A stretch of DNA of 39,531 nucleotides from Bacteroidales bacterium (GCA_014800815.1 JAAVFI010000014.1:1-39531), one strand, 5' to 3'; shown: positions 25,498-35,607, counted from the first letter of the stretch. Translations and numbers: made by a program. The notes: generated by a model not told the origin, from the sequence alone.

Positions 25498-27687
25498 ATG
25501 TCTACTACATTACGTTTCAAAATGGTAGAAGAGGCCTTCGACCGCAAGGCAATGCCCGTCGAGACTCCTGCCACCCGCCCCGAACAGTATTACGGCGAGC
25601 TCGTATTCAACCGTCAGCAGATGTTCAAGTATCTGCCCAAAAAGATATACGATGCTCTGATCGATGCAATCGAGAACAAGAAACCTATCGACAGACAGCT
25701 TGCCGACAGCATCGCCGACGGCATGAAGCGCTGGGCTATCGACAACGGAGCACGCCACTATACTCACTGGTTCGCCCCCCTTACAGGCGGTACGGCAGAG
25801 AAGCACGAAGCCTTCGTAGAGCACGACGGCAAGGGCGGTATGGTAGAGGAATTCTCAGGCAAGCTCCTCGTGCAGCAGGAACCCGACGCATCGAGCTTCC
25901 CCAACGGCGGTATACGCAATACCTTCGAGGCCCGCGGCTATTCGGCATGGGATATCTCGTCGCCCGCATTCATCCTCGACCAGACACTGTGTATTCCCAC
26001 TATCTTCATATCATATACAGGTGAATCGCTCGACTACAAGACTCCCCTCCTCCGCTCTATCAATGCAGTAGACAAGGCTGCCACAGCCGTTGCGCGCTAT
26101 TTCGACCCCGAAGTAAAGCACACTATCTCTTATCTCGGCTGGGAGCAGGAATACTTCCTTGTAGACGAATCGCTCTACAGCGCGCGCCCCGACCTCGTGA
26201 TGACTGGTCGCACCCTTATGGGTCATGAGAGTGCCAAGAACCAGCAGCTCGAAGACCACTATTTCGGAGCTATCCCCTCGCGCGTCGAGGCTTTCATGCT
26301 CGACCTCGAAATCCGCTGCCACCGCCTCGGAATCCCCGTGAAGACCCGCCACAATGAGGTGGCACCCAATCAGTTCGAGCTCGCTCCTATCTACGAGGAG
26401 GCTAACCTTGCCAATGACCACAACCTCCTGCTGATGTCGGTGATGAACGAAGTGGCACGCCGTCACAACTTCCGCGTACTCCTCCATGAGAAGCCTTTCG
26501 CGGGTGTAAACGGCTCAGGCAAGCACTGCAACTGGAGCCTCGGCACCGACCGCGGCGCACAGCTCTTTGCCCCCGGCCGCACACCGATGGACAATCTCCG
26601 CTTCCTCACATTCTTTGTGAATACCATGGCTGCCGTATACCGCCACAATGCTCTGCTGAAGGCATCTATCATGTCGGCGACCAACGCACACCGCCTCGGC
26701 GCCAACGAAGCACCACCTGCAATCATCTCGGTATTCACCGGCAGCCACCTCGCAGAAGTGCTCAAGCACCTCGAAGAAAGCGATGCGGCCGACCTGACCG
26801 ACCTCAAGAAGCAGTCGGGCTACTCTCTGGGCCTCTCGCAGATTCCCGAACTTCTGCTCGACAATACCGACCGCAACCGTACATCGCCCTTCGCATTCAC
26901 CGGCAACCGCTTTGAGTTCCGCGCCGTGGGCTCGTCGGCCAACTGTGCATCGGCAATGCTCGTAATCAACACCGCCGTAGCCGAACAGCTCTGCGAATTC
27001 AAGAAGAAGGTTGACGCCCGTGTGGAAGGCGGCGAAAACCTCACAGACGCTATACTCAACGAAGTACGCGAGCTCGTGAAGGCAACCAAGGCTATTCACT
27101 TCGACGGCAACGGCTACAGCGATGAATGGAAGGAAGAAGCCAAGCGCCGCGGCCTCGACTGCGAGACATCGGCTCCGCTTATCTTCGACGCTTATCTTAA
27201 GCCCGAGTCGGTGAAGATGTTCGAAAGCATGGGTGTGCTCTCTGAAGCCGAGCTCATTGCCCGCAACGACGTGAAGTGGGAAATGTACACCAAGAAGATT
27301 CAGATCGAGGCCCGCGTACTGGGCGACCTCGCTCTCAACCATATCATCCCCGTGGCTACCCGCTACCAGTCGCTGCTCGTGGATAACGTAATCAAGCTCC
27401 GCAGTATCTTCGGCGACCGCGCCGACGAAATGGCCCGCTGCGACCTCGAGACTATCGAAAACATCGCCCAGCGCATGAGCAATATCAAGACTACCGTGGC
27501 TTCGATGGTATCGGCCCGCAAGCGCGCCAACGCTCTCACCGACGAACGCGAGAAGGCTATCGCATACCACGACAATGTTGTGCCCGCAATGGAGATGATC
27601 CGCTATAACATCGACAAGCTCGAACTTATGGTGGACAACGAAATGTGGCCTCTCCCCAAATATCGCGAGCTCCTCTTCATCCGCTGA
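25498..27687 (+). CDS. glnN: Glutamine synthetase type III
   Basis: Makes glutamine from glutamate, ammonia and ATP in the cytoplasm. The 729-aa length marks the type III (GSIII/GlnN) enzyme, first known in Bacteroides, instead of the 450-aa type I. Visible motifs are HYTHWFAPLTGGTAEKHEAF near the N-terminus, LGWEQEYFLVDE, NQFELAPIYEEANLANDHN, NGSGKHCNWSLGT and NRTSPFAFTGNRFEFRAVGSSAN, the metal and substrate sites of GSIII. It is the first gene after a long structured leader. The PurF-like gene begins one base after its stop, so the two are co-transcribed. Confidence 0.96.
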   Translation: MSTTLRFKMVEEAFDRKAMPVETPATRPEQYYGELVFNRQQMFKYLPKKIYDALIDAIENKKPIDRQLADSIADGMKRWAIDNGARHYTHWFAPLTGGTAEKHEAFVEHDGKGGMVEEFSGKLLVQQEPDASSFPNGGIRNTFEARGYSAWDISSPAFILDQTLCIPTIFISYTGESLDYKTPLLRSINAVDKAATAVARYFDPEVKHTISYLGWEQEYFLVDESLYSARPDLVMTGRTLMGHESAKNQQLEDHYFGAIPSRVEAFMLDLEIRCHRLGIPVKTRHNEVAPNQFELAPIYEEANLANDHNLLLMSVMNEVARRHNFRVLLHEKPFAGVNGSGKHCNWSLGTDRGAQLFAPGRTPMDNLRFLTFFVNTMAAVYRHNALLKASIMSATNAHRLGANEAPPAIISVFTGSHLAEVLKHLEESDAADLTDLKKQSGYSLGLSQIPELLLDNTDRNRTSPFAFTGNRFEFRAVGSSANCASAMLVINTAVAEQLCEFKKKVDARVEGGENLTDAILNEVRELVKATKAIHFDGNGYSDEWKEEAKRRGLDCETSAPLIFDAYLKPESVKMFESMGVLSEAELIARNDVKWEMYTKKIQIEARVLGDLALNHIIPVATRYQSLLVDNVIKLRSIFGDRADEMARCDLETIENIAQRMSNIKTTVASMVSARKRANALTDEREKAIAYHDNVVPAMEMIRYNIDKLELMVDNEMWPLPKYRELLFIR

Positions 27688-27688
27688 T

Positions 27689-29587
27689 ATGGAACCTTTG
27701 AAACATGAGTGCGGAGTAGCCATGATACGGCTACTCAAGCCTCTTTCGCACTTCAAGCAGCGCTACGGCACTTACTCCTATGCCCTCGACCGCCTGTACC
27801 TCCTTATGGAGAAGCAGCACAACCGCGGGCAGGAAGCAGCAGGCGTGGGTGTGGTCAAACTCCACGCGCCTGCGGGCTCGGAGTATGTATTCCGTGAACG
27901 CGCTCTGGGCACGGGTGCCATAGACGAGATTTTCCAGACTATAGGCAAGGGCATGCCCGACAACCTGAGCAGGATGACTCCCGTCGAGGCCGAGGCCTAT
28001 GCACCGTTTATCGGTGAAATATATATGGGTCACCTCCGCTACAGCACTACGGGCCGCAGCGGCATTGAATACACGCACCCCTTCCTGCGCCGCAACAACT
28101 GGCGCTCGCGTGCGCTGATGCTCTGCGGAAACTTCAATATGACGAATGTCGACGATATTTTCGCAGACATCGTGGCTTCGGGCCAGCATCCGCGCATTTT
28201 CAGCGATACGGTAATGCTTCTCGACCAGATAGGCAACTCTCTGGATAAGGAGAATCACCGCCTCTACCGACAGTACCGCGACACGCTCTTTGACCCCGAA
28301 CTCGCTTCGAGAATCGAGGATGAGCTTGACCTGACGAAGGTGCTTGAGTCGACGGCTCCGCTGTGGGACGGCGGATATACGATCTGCGGCGTGACGGGCT
28401 CTGGTTCGTCGTTCGTACTCCGCGACCCTCACGGCATTCGTCCGGCATTCTACTATGTCAACGATGAGGTTGCCGTGGTTGCGTCGGAACGCCCCGTGAT
28501 TCAGACCGTATTCGACGTTGCCGAATCGGACGTGCATGAACTCGAACCGGGCTGCGCCATGCTGATAAACCGCAATGCCAAGGTCGAAATCAAAAGGATA
28601 CTTCCGGAAGGCGACAACCGCCGCTGCTCTTTCGAGCGTGTGTATTTTTCGCGAGGCAGCGACAGCGATATCTACCGCGAGCGCAAGAAGTTGGGCGAGA
28701 ACATCGTGCCCGAGTTGTGCCGAATGATAGACAATAAGTTCGATACCACGGTATTCTCTTTCATACCGAATACTGCCGAAGTGGCATTTATGGGTATGAC
28801 TCAGGGGCTGAGCGAACATCTTGACAGAGACCGCAAGGATGAGATTGCCGGCCTCGCCGCCGAGGGCCGACTCACCGACGAAGCTCTCACGGAGATACTC
28901 AGCCGCAAGGTAAGGGTCGAGAAGATAGCTATCAAGGACATCAAGTTGCGCACATTCATAGCCGAAGGCAGCTCGCGCAACGACCTTGCCACGCACGTTT
29001 ATGATGTGACTTACGGCTCGATACACCCCGGCGAAGACACACTTGTGGTGATTGACGACAGTATTGTACGCGGCACCACTCTGCGTCAGTCTATACTCCG
29101 CATACTCGACCGCCTTCATCCGAAGCGCATCATCGTGGTATCGTCGTCGCCTCAGGTACGCTATCCCGACTACTACGGTATCGACATGCCTCACCTTGAG
29201 GAACTTGCCGCTTTCAGAGCCGCCATTTCGCTCCTCGAAAGCACGGGACGCTCGCACATAATCGACCGCACCTATCAGGAGGCAGTGGCCAATGTGGCGC
29301 TTCCGGCTGCCGAGCAGATAAATGCCGTAAAGAACATCTATGCGCCTTTCAGCGACACCGATATTGCAGAGCGCATGGCCGAGATGCTCACTCCCGGCGG
29401 CATACATGCAAGCGTCGACCTGCTCTTCCAGACTCTTGAAGGCCTGCACGATGCCGTACCCGGCTGCCCCGGCGACTGGTATTTCTCCGGCGACTACCCC
29501 ACTCCGGGCGGCAACAACATGGTGAACCGTGCATTTATAAGCTACTACGAACGCGCCCGCGCTGTAAAGTACGGCCACGAGCACTAA
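27689..29587 (+). CDS. Long PurF-like glutamine amidotransferase (amidophosphoribosyltransferase family)
   Basis: The N-terminal half is a class II glutamine amidotransferase. After a short leader, MEPLKHECGVAMI supplies Cys8 as the likely nucleophile, exposed by removal of seven residues; later come QHNRGQEAAGVGVV and GHLRYSTTGRSGIEYTHPF. The C-terminal half is a phosphoribosyltransferase with LVVIDDSIVRGTTLRQSI, the PRPP-binding loop. So it should make phosphoribosylamine from PRPP and glutamine, step one of purine synthesis. At 632 aa it is about 130 longer than usual PurF (470-505 aa). The added length seems spread through the middle and the C-terminus. Because the family has long Bacteroidetes forms, I call it PurF-like without assigning purF. 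Confidence 0.85.
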   Translation: MEPLKHECGVAMIRLLKPLSHFKQRYGTYSYALDRLYLLMEKQHNRGQEAAGVGVVKLHAPAGSEYVFRERALGTGAIDEIFQTIGKGMPDNLSRMTPVEAEAYAPFIGEIYMGHLRYSTTGRSGIEYTHPFLRRNNWRSRALMLCGNFNMTNVDDIFADIVASGQHPRIFSDTVMLLDQIGNSLDKENHRLYRQYRDTLFDPELASRIEDELDLTKVLESTAPLWDGGYTICGVTGSGSSFVLRDPHGIRPAFYYVNDEVAVVASERPVIQTVFDVAESDVHELEPGCAMLINRNAKVEIKRILPEGDNRRCSFERVYFSRGSDSDIYRERKKLGENIVPELCRMIDNKFDTTVFSFIPNTAEVAFMGMTQGLSEHLDRDRKDEIAGLAAEGRLTDEALTEILSRKVRVEKIAIKDIKLRTFIAEGSSRNDLATHVYDVTYGSIHPGEDTLVVIDDSIVRGTTLRQSILRILDRLHPKRIIVVSSSPQVRYPDYYGIDMPHLEELAAFRAAISLLESTGRSHIIDRTYQEAVANVALPAAEQINAVKNIYAPFSDTDIAERMAEMLTPGGIHASVDLLFQTLEGLHDAVPGCPGDWYFSGDYPTPGGNNMVNRAFISYYERARAVKYGHEH

Positions 29588-29609
29588 ATATTATAACCCT
29601 CACTATCAA

Positions 29610-29649
29610 AAACCTCCCGTAAAGAGCGGGAGGTTTCGGTTATTTTTTG
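29610..29649 (+). terminator. Terminator of the glnN operon
   Basis: AAACCTCCCG (29610-29619) pairs perfectly with CGGGAGGTTT (29627-29636); a T-rich stretch, TTATTTTTTG, follows after CGG. Confidence 0.8.
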
Positions 29650-29657
29650 TAATTTTG
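29650..29657 (+). promoter_or_regulatory. -7 box of the PFOR gene
   Basis: TAATTTTG matches TAnnTTTG, 67 bp before the chosen start. No TTTG lies 19-21 bp upstream because the glnN terminator occupies that place, so the promoter is incomplete by consensus. Confidence 0.45.
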
Positions 29658-29724
29658 CATGCGGAAAAATTCCGCTAAAGTTGAAAATAAACAATTCTGT
29701 ATAAACCACATCGATTACACGATT

Positions 29725-32700
29725 ATGAGTAAAGAAAAAAAATTCTTGACCTGCGACGGTAATCAGGCAGCAGCACATGTGAGCTACATGTTCTCGGAAG
29801 TAGCTGCTATCTATCCTATTACCCCCTCGTCGACGATGGCTGAATACGTTGACGAATGGTCTGCTGCAGGCCGCAAGAACATATTCGGCGAAACAGTACT
29901 GGTACAGGAAATGCAGTCGGAAGGCGGTGCCGCAGGTGCCGTTCACGGTTCGCTCCAGGCCGGTGCTCTCACCACCACCTATACCGCATCGCAGGGTCTC
30001 CTGCTGATGATCCCCAACATGTACAAAATCGCCGGCGAACTTCTTCCGTCGGTATTCCATGTTTCGGCCCGTACACTGGCATCACACGCACTTTCGATCT
30101 TCGGTGACCACCAGGACGTAATGTCGGTACGTCAGACCGGCTTCGCCATGCTCGCAGAAGGATCGGTACAGGAAGTAATGGACCTCGCCGGTGTAGCACA
30201 CCTCGCTACTATCAAGTCGAGCGTTCCCTTCGTAAACTTCTTCGACGGCTTCCGTACCTCACACGAGATTCAGAAAATCGAGATGCTCGACCAGGACGAT
30301 CTTGCTCCGCTTCTCGACCGCGACGCACTCGCAGCATTCCGCTCGCGTGCGCTCACTCCCGAGGCTCCCGTAGCCCGCGGTATGGCTGAGAACGGCGACG
30401 TATTCTTCCAGCACCGCGAAGCTTGCAACAAGCACTACGAAGCAGTTCCTGAAATCGTAGAGAACTACATGGCCGAAATCAGCAAAATCACAGGCCGTGA
30501 ATACCACCTTTTCAACTACTACGGCGCAGCCGACGCAGAGCGCGTAATCATCGCTATGGGTTCTGTAACTCAGGCCGCTCAGGAAGCTATCGACAGCCTC
30601 GTAGCCAAGGGCGAAAAGGTAGGTCTCGTGTCAGTTCACCTCTACCGTCCCTTCTCGGCAAAGCACTTCCTCGCAGCAGTTCCCGCTACAGCAAAGCGCA
30701 TTGCAGTGCTCGACCGCACCAAAGAACCCGGTGCTAACGGCGAACCCCTCTACCTCGACGTTAAGGAATGCTTCTACGGCAAGGAAAATGCTCCTCTCGT
30801 AGTAGGCGGCCGCTACGGTCTTGCATCTAAGGACACCACTCCCGCACAGATCATCAGCGTATTCGACAACCTCGCCCTCCCCGAACCCAAGGACCACTTC
30901 ACCCTCGGTATCGTGGACGACGTAACCTTCACTTCTCTTCCCCTCGTACCCGAGGTTGCTCTCGGCGACGCAAGCACTTACGAAGCGAAATTCTTCGGTC
31001 TCGGTGCTGACGGTACTGTAGGTGCCAACAAGAACTCAGTGAAGATTATCGGTGAGAACACCAACAAATATTGCCAGGCTTACTTCGCATACGACTCGAA
31101 GAAATCAGGCGGTTTCACTTGCTCGCACCTCCGTTTCGGCGACAAGCCCATCCGCTCTACCTATCTGGTAAATACTCCCAACTTCGTAGCTTGCCACGTA
31201 CAGGCATATCTCAATATGTATGACGTGACACGCGGTCTGCGCGACGGCGGTACATTCCTGCTCAACACTATCTGGGACGGCGAAGAACTCGCAAAGAATC
31301 TTCCCAACCACATCAAGCGCTACTTCGCTGAGCACAACATCACCGTTTACTACATCAACGCTACCAAGATCGCTCAGGAAATCGGCCTCGGCAACCGTAC
31401 CAACACCATTCTCCAGAGCGCATTCTTCCGTATCACCGAGGTTATCCCCGTTGACCTCGCTATCGAGCAGATGAAGAAATTCATCGTGAAGAGCTACGGC
31501 AAGAAGGGTCAGGACGTAGTTGACAAGAACAACCAGGCTGTAGATCGCGGCGGTGAATACCACAAACTCACTATCGACCCCGCTTGGGCTACTCTCGAAG
31601 ACGACGCTAAGGCAGCTAACGACGATCCCGCTTTCATCAACGATATCGTACGTCCTATCAACGCTCAGAACGGCGACCTCCTCAAGGTATCTGACTTCGA
31701 AGCTATCGCCGACGGTACATGGCACCAGGGCACCGCAGCTTACGAAAAGCGTGGTGTGGCAGCTTTCGTTCCCGAATGGCTCGAAGAAAACTGTATCCAG
31801 TGTAACAAATGTGCATTTGTCTGCCCTCACGCAGCTATTCGTCCCTTCGTCCTCACCGACGCCGAGACAGAAGCAGCTCCCTTCGGCGCAGCCGGCACCA
31901 TCCCCGCACTCGGTCCTCAATTCAAGGGTATGCACTTCATCCAGGCTGTCGACGTTCTCGACTGTCTCGGCTGCGGCAACTGCGTTGACGTATGTCCCGG
32001 CAAGAAGGGCGTGAAGGCTCTCCAGATGAAGCCCCTCGAAACTCAGCTCGACGTTCAGAAAGACTGGGATTACTGCACTAAGAAGGTGACCAGCAAGCAG
32101 AACCTCCTCGACGTTAAGTCCAACGTCAAGAACAGCCAGTTCGCTACTCCCCTCTTCGAATTCTCCGGCGCTTGCTCGGGTTGCGGTGAAACACCCTACG
32201 TGAAGCTCATCAGCCAGCTCTACGGCGACCACGAACTCATTGCCAACGCAACCGGTTGCTCGTCGATCTACTCAGGCTCAGTTCCCTCGACACCCTACAC
32301 CACCAACGCTGCCGGTCACGGTCCTGCTTGGGCTAACTCACTCTTCGAAGACTTCGCAGAATTCGGTCTCGGCATGAAGATTGCCACCAAGAAGATCCGC
32401 CAGCGTCTCGCCGGCCTCTTCACCGACATGCTCGGCTGCAGCAAGTGCACCGAAGAAATGAAGGCTCTCGCTCAGCAGTGGCTCGACAACGCTGAAAACG
32501 CTGCCGTAACACGCGAAGTGGCAGACAAGCTCCTTCCCCTCTGTGAAGCTTGCGGTTGCGATATCTGCAAGGCTATTGTCGACCTCAAGGGCTATATCGT
32601 AGCTCGTTCGCAGTGGATCATCGCCGGCGACGGTGCTGCATACGATATCGGCTTCGGCGGTCTTGACCACGTGCTCGCTTCGGGCGAAAACGTAAACGTA

Positions 32701-33309
32701 ATCGTACTCGACACCGAGGTTTACTCCAACACCGGTGGCCAGTCGTCCAAGTCTACTCCTATGGGTGCTATCGCCAAGTTTGCATCTGCCGGCAAGCGCA
32801 TCCGTAAGAAAGACCTCGGTCTCATCGCTTCTACCTATGGCTATGTATATGTAGCACAGGTTGCTATGGGTGCCGACCAGGCTCAGACCCTCAAGGCTAT
32901 CCGCGAGGCTGAAGCTTACGACGGTCCTTCGCTCATCATCGCTTACTCGCCCTGTATCAACCACGGTATCCGCAGCGGTATGGGTCACGCACAGGCTGAA
33001 GAAGAGCGCGCAGTGAAGTGCGGTTACTGGCACCTCTGGCGCTACAACCCCGCAGCAGAGCTCGAAGGCAACAACCCCTTCACACTCGACAGCAAAGAAC
33101 CCGACTGGGATCTCTTCGAAGACTTCCTCAAGGGCGAAGTTCGCTACGCTTCCGTACTCAAGCAGTACCCTGCAGAAGCAGCCGAACTCTTCGCAGCTGC
33201 CAAGTCGAACGCTCAGTGGCGCTACAACAACTATCGCCGTCTCGCTCAGCAGCAGTGGGGCGTAGATCCTGAAGTAGCTCCTATCGAAAAGGCTAACGAA
33301 AAACTCTGA
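29725..33309 (+). CDS. nifJ: Pyruvate:ferredoxin (flavodoxin) oxidoreductase, one-chain form
   Basis: Oxidises pyruvate with CoA to acetyl-CoA and CO2, passing electrons to ferredoxin or flavodoxin; the main pyruvate exit in anaerobes. The 1194-aa protein has the fused domain order. The N-terminal pyrimidine-binding domain has IYPITPSSTMAEYVDEW. Two [4Fe-4S] motifs, CIQCNKCAFVCP near 690 and CLGCGNCVDVCP near 745, follow. The thiamine-diphosphate domain has CSGCGETPY near 817, then GDGAAYDIGFGG near 968 and DTEVYSNTGGQSSKSTP. I chose ATG at 29725 (MSKEKKFLTCDGNQAAA), the usual start; an earlier ATG at 29659 would add 22 residues unlike the family. Reduced ferredoxin from it can feed the Rnf complex. 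Confidence 0.96.
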   Translation: MSKEKKFLTCDGNQAAAHVSYMFSEVAAIYPITPSSTMAEYVDEWSAAGRKNIFGETVLVQEMQSEGGAAGAVHGSLQAGALTTTYTASQGLLLMIPNMYKIAGELLPSVFHVSARTLASHALSIFGDHQDVMSVRQTGFAMLAEGSVQEVMDLAGVAHLATIKSSVPFVNFFDGFRTSHEIQKIEMLDQDDLAPLLDRDALAAFRSRALTPEAPVARGMAENGDVFFQHREACNKHYEAVPEIVENYMAEISKITGREYHLFNYYGAADAERVIIAMGSVTQAAQEAIDSLVAKGEKVGLVSVHLYRPFSAKHFLAAVPATAKRIAVLDRTKEPGANGEPLYLDVKECFYGKENAPLVVGGRYGLASKDTTPAQIISVFDNLALPEPKDHFTLGIVDDVTFTSLPLVPEVALGDASTYEAKFFGLGADGTVGANKNSVKIIGENTNKYCQAYFAYDSKKSGGFTCSHLRFGDKPIRSTYLVNTPNFVACHVQAYLNMYDVTRGLRDGGTFLLNTIWDGEELAKNLPNHIKRYFAEHNITVYYINATKIAQEIGLGNRTNTILQSAFFRITEVIPVDLAIEQMKKFIVKSYGKKGQDVVDKNNQAVDRGGEYHKLTIDPAWATLEDDAKAANDDPAFINDIVRPINAQNGDLLKVSDFEAIADGTWHQGTAAYEKRGVAAFVPEWLEENCIQCNKCAFVCPHAAIRPFVLTDAETEAAPFGAAGTIPALGPQFKGMHFIQAVDVLDCLGCGNCVDVCPGKKGVKALQMKPLETQLDVQKDWDYCTKKVTSKQNLLDVKSNVKNSQFATPLFEFSGACSGCGETPYVKLISQLYGDHELIANATGCSSIYSGSVPSTPYTTNAAGHGPAWANSLFEDFAEFGLGMKIATKKIRQRLAGLFTDMLGCSKCTEEMKALAQQWLDNAENAAVTREVADKLLPLCEACGCDICKAIVDLKGYIVARSQWIIAGDGAAYDIGFGGLDHVLASGENVNVIVLDTEVYSNTGGQSSKSTPMGAIAKFASAGKRIRKKDLGLIASTYGYVYVAQVAMGADQAQTLKAIREAEAYDGPSLIIAYSPCINHGIRSGMGHAQAEEERAVKCGYWHLWRYNPAAELEGNNPFTLDSKEPDWDLFEDFLKGEVRYASVLKQYPAEAAELFAAAKSNAQWRYNNYRRLAQQQWGVDPEVAPIEKANEKL

Positions 33310-33335
33310 TAGACCTACGGTCTGACAACTGACAT

Positions 33336-33372
33336 ATCGGCGCGACCCCGCACAGGGCCGCGCCGATACTTT
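33336..33372 (+). terminator. Terminator of the PFOR gene
   Basis: ATCGGCGCG (33336-33344) pairs with CGCGCCGAT (33359-33367) around a 14-base loop; ACTTTTATTAT follows. Confidence 0.75.
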
Positions 33373-33386
33373 TATTATACACCTTA

Positions 33387-33414
33387 TTTATATATACGGG
33401 TTTATATATACGGG
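33387..33414 (+). repeat. Perfect 14-bp tandem duplication upstream of dnaK
   Basis: TTTATATATACGGG occurs twice head-to-tail, at 33387-33400 and 33401-33414, in the 247-bp gap between PFOR and dnaK. Confidence 0.8.
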
Positions 33415-33461
33415 ATGTGACAATCATGGCGGGGAATATGTCAGGGCAGTATTTCTGCCAC

Positions 33462-33495
33462 TTTGGCATACAAAACTTTTTGGCATAAGTTTTGT
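33462..33495 (+). promoter_or_regulatory. dnaK promoter region with overlapping direct and inverted repeats
   Basis: TTTGGCATA occurs at 33462-33470 and again at 33479-33487. ACAAAACTT (33470-33478) and AAGTTTTGT (33487-33495) are a perfect inverted repeat 8 bp apart. TTTG at 33462 and AAGTTTTG at 33487-33494 are 21 bp apart and resemble the -33 and -7 boxes. So a promoter and a dyad operator may overlap here. It is not the CIRCE element. Confidence 0.5.
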
Positions 33496-33556
33496 TTTAT
33501 ATGTATCAGAACAATAAAAATAAGTAACAACATAAAAAACAAAAACACATACAGTC

Positions 33557-35467
33557 ATGGGAAAAATTATTGGTATTGACTTAGGAACCACCAATTCCTG
33601 CGTTGCCGTTCTCGAAGGCAACAATCCCGTCGTAATCCCTAATAGCGAAGGTCGCAACACTACACCTTCCGTAGTCGCATTTGTCGACGGCGGCGAGCGT
33701 AAAGTCGGTGACCCCGCAAAACGTCAGGCAATTACGAACCCTGAGCGCACTATCTACTCTATCAAGCGTTTCATGGGTGAAACATACGATAAAGTAAAAC
33801 ACGAAGCAGAACGTGTACCTTACAAGGTGGTACGCGGCGAAAACGATACCCCCCGTATCGATATCGACGGTCGCCAGTACACTCCTCAGGAAATCTCCGC
33901 AATGATTCTCCAGAAGATGAAGAAGACTGCCGAAGATTACCTCGGACAGGAAGTGACCGAAGCTGTCATCACCGTACCTGCATACTTCGACGACTCTCAG
34001 CGTAAGGCTACCAAGGAAGCAGGCGAAATCGCCGGCCTCACCGTACGCCGTATCGTCAACGAGCCTACTGCAGCCGCTCTTGCTTACGGTCTCGACAAAG
34101 CTAACAAAGACCAGAAGATTGCCGTATTCGACCTCGGTGGCGGTACATTCGATATCTCTATCCTCGAACTCGGCGACGGCGTGACCGAAGTTAAATCTAC
34201 CAACGGTGATACCCACCTCGGCGGTGACGACTTCGACCAGGTAATCATCGACTGGCTTGCCGACGAATTCCAGAAGCAGGAAGGCGTTGATATCCGCAAG
34301 GATCCTATGGCCCTCCAGCGTCTTAAGGAAGCAGCAGAGAAAGCAAAAATCGAACTTTCGAGCGCTACTTCTACCGAAATCAACCTCCCCTACATCATGC
34401 CTGTAAACGGTGTGCCCAAGCACCTCGTAACTACACTTACACGTGCTAAGTTCGAGCAGCTCGCCGACCACCTCATCAAGGCTACTATCAAACCTTGCGA
34501 GGCCGCTCTCCGCGATGCAGGTCTTACCGCCAAGGATATCGACGAAGTAATTCTCGTGGGTGGTTCAACCCGTATCCCCGCTATCCAGCAGGAAGTTGAG
34601 AAGTTCTTCGGCAAAGCTCCCTCCAAGGGCGTCAACCCCGACGAAGTAGTTGCCGTTGGTGCAGCAATCCAGGGTGGCGTACTTTCAGGTGACGTTAAGG
34701 ACGTGCTCCTTCTCGACGTTGTACCTCTGTCGGTAGGTATCGAAACTCTCGGTGGCGTGATGACCAAACTTATCGAGGCCAACACTACCATTCCTACCCG
34801 CAAGAGCGAAACATTCTCTACCGCAGCCGACAACCAGCCTTCAGTAGAAATCAATGTACTCCAGGGCGAACGTCCTATGGCTAAGGACGATAAGCTCCTC
34901 GGCAAGTTCCACCTCGACGGCATCGCTCCCGCTCCCCGCGGTATTCCTCAGATTGAGGTAACCTTCGAAATCAACGCCGATGGTATTCTCAACGTTACCG
35001 CCAAGGATAAGGCTACCGGCAAGGAACAGAGCATCCGTATCGAAGCATCAAGCGGTCTTACCGACGCTGAAATCAAGCGTATGAAAGACGAGGCAGCAGC
35101 TAACGCCGACGCAGACGCTCGCGAAAAGGAACGCGCCGACAAGCTCAACCAGGCCGACGCCGTAGCATTCCAGACCGAAAAGCAGCTCAGCGAATTCGGC
35201 GACAAGATTCCCGCCGACAAGCGTGCAGAAATCGAAGCCGCTGTAGCTAAGCTGAAAGAGGCTCACAAGAATGCCGACATCGCCGCTATCGACTCTACTA
35301 TCAAGGAAATCGAAACTCTCTTCGGAGCAGTTCAGCAGGATATCCTCAACGCTCAGCAGCAGGCACAGCAGAATGCAGGCGCAGGCGCAGGATATCAGAA
35401 CCCCGGCAACGGCGGTGCAAACCCCGATGACCACGTAACTGATGTAGACTTCGAGGAAGTGAAGTAA
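33557..35467 (+). CDS. dnaK: Chaperone DnaK (Hsp70)
   Basis: Cytoplasmic ATP-driven chaperone that binds exposed hydrophobic stretches and works with DnaJ and GrpE. The 636-aa protein is full length. The nucleotide-binding domain carries [13 protein letters not shown] at residues 4-16, then [26 protein letters not shown] and [14 protein letters not shown]. The substrate domain follows, and the C-terminal tail is rich in Q, A and G and ends with FEEVK, close to the usual EEVK/EEVD ending. It is alone: no dnaJ or grpE adjoins. A 20-bp inverted repeat terminates it. Confidence 0.98.
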   Translation: MGKIIGIDLGTTNSCVAVLEGNNPVVIPNSEGRNTTPSVVAFVDGGERKVGDPAKRQAITNPERTIYSIKRFMGETYDKVKHEAERVPYKVVRGENDTPRIDIDGRQYTPQEISAMILQKMKKTAEDYLGQEVTEAVITVPAYFDDSQRKATKEAGEIAGLTVRRIVNEPTAAALAYGLDKANKDQKIAVFDLGGGTFDISILELGDGVTEVKSTNGDTHLGGDDFDQVIIDWLADEFQKQEGVDIRKDPMALQRLKEAAEKAKIELSSATSTEINLPYIMPVNGVPKHLVTTLTRAKFEQLADHLIKATIKPCEAALRDAGLTAKDIDEVILVGGSTRIPAIQQEVEKFFGKAPSKGVNPDEVVAVGAAIQGGVLSGDVKDVLLLDVVPLSVGIETLGGVMTKLIEANTTIPTRKSETFSTAADNQPSVEINVLQGERPMAKDDKLLGKFHLDGIAPAPRGIPQIEVTFEINADGILNVTAKDKATGKEQSIRIEASSGLTDAEIKRMKDEAAANADADAREKERADKLNQADAVAFQTEKQLSEFGDKIPADKRAEIEAAVAKLKEAHKNADIAAIDSTIKEIETLFGAVQQDILNAQQQAQQNAGAGAGYQNPGNGGANPDDHVTDVDFEEVK

Positions 35468-35480
35468 TACTTCGGTCTCA

Positions 35481-35531
35481 ACAATAAAAAATGGAGTGCA
35501 GCCCGCAAGGTTGCACTCCATTTTTTATTGT
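35481..35531. terminator. 20-bp perfect inverted-repeat terminator after dnaK
   Basis: Bases 35481-35500 pair perfectly with 35512-35531 around an 11-base loop. The core is ATGGAGTGCA against TGCACTCCAT, flanked by A and T runs on both strands, so it can stop transcription from either side. Confidence 0.92.
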
Positions 35532-35533
35532 CA

Positions 35534-35585
35534 CATTTCGGTCTGACTCAAGGTTTAGTCAGACCTTTTTCGTAACTTTGGCGTT
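35534..35585 (+). promoter_or_regulatory. Promoter module copy 1 (before the small ORF and zeta-like gene)
   Basis: This 52-bp segment contains GGTCTGACT (35540-35548) pairing with AGTCAGACC (35557-35565), then TTTTT, then the -7 box TAACTTTG (35573-35580). It is about 85 percent identical to 36449-36499. The hairpin plus Ts sits directly upstream of the -7 box, so it could end transcripts arriving from the left, or act as an operator. The small ORF starts at 35608. Confidence 0.65.
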
Positions 35586-35607
35586 GGATTCTAAATGATT
35601 ATATATT

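Noticed and set aside
25386-26024. A 212-codon plus-strand frame across the glnN start
   Set aside because: It is a shadow overlapping glnN in another frame; the glnN product matches type III glutamine synthetase throughout.
27731-29584. A 617-codon frame antisense to the PurF-like gene
   Set aside because: Same cause: strong third-position G/C codon bias leaves the antisense frame open. The plus-strand product has all amidotransferase and PRPP motifs.
33470-33495. CIRCE operator before dnaK
   Set aside because: The dyad is ACAAAACTT-N8-AAGTTTTGT, not TTAGCACTC-N9-GAGTGCTAA.
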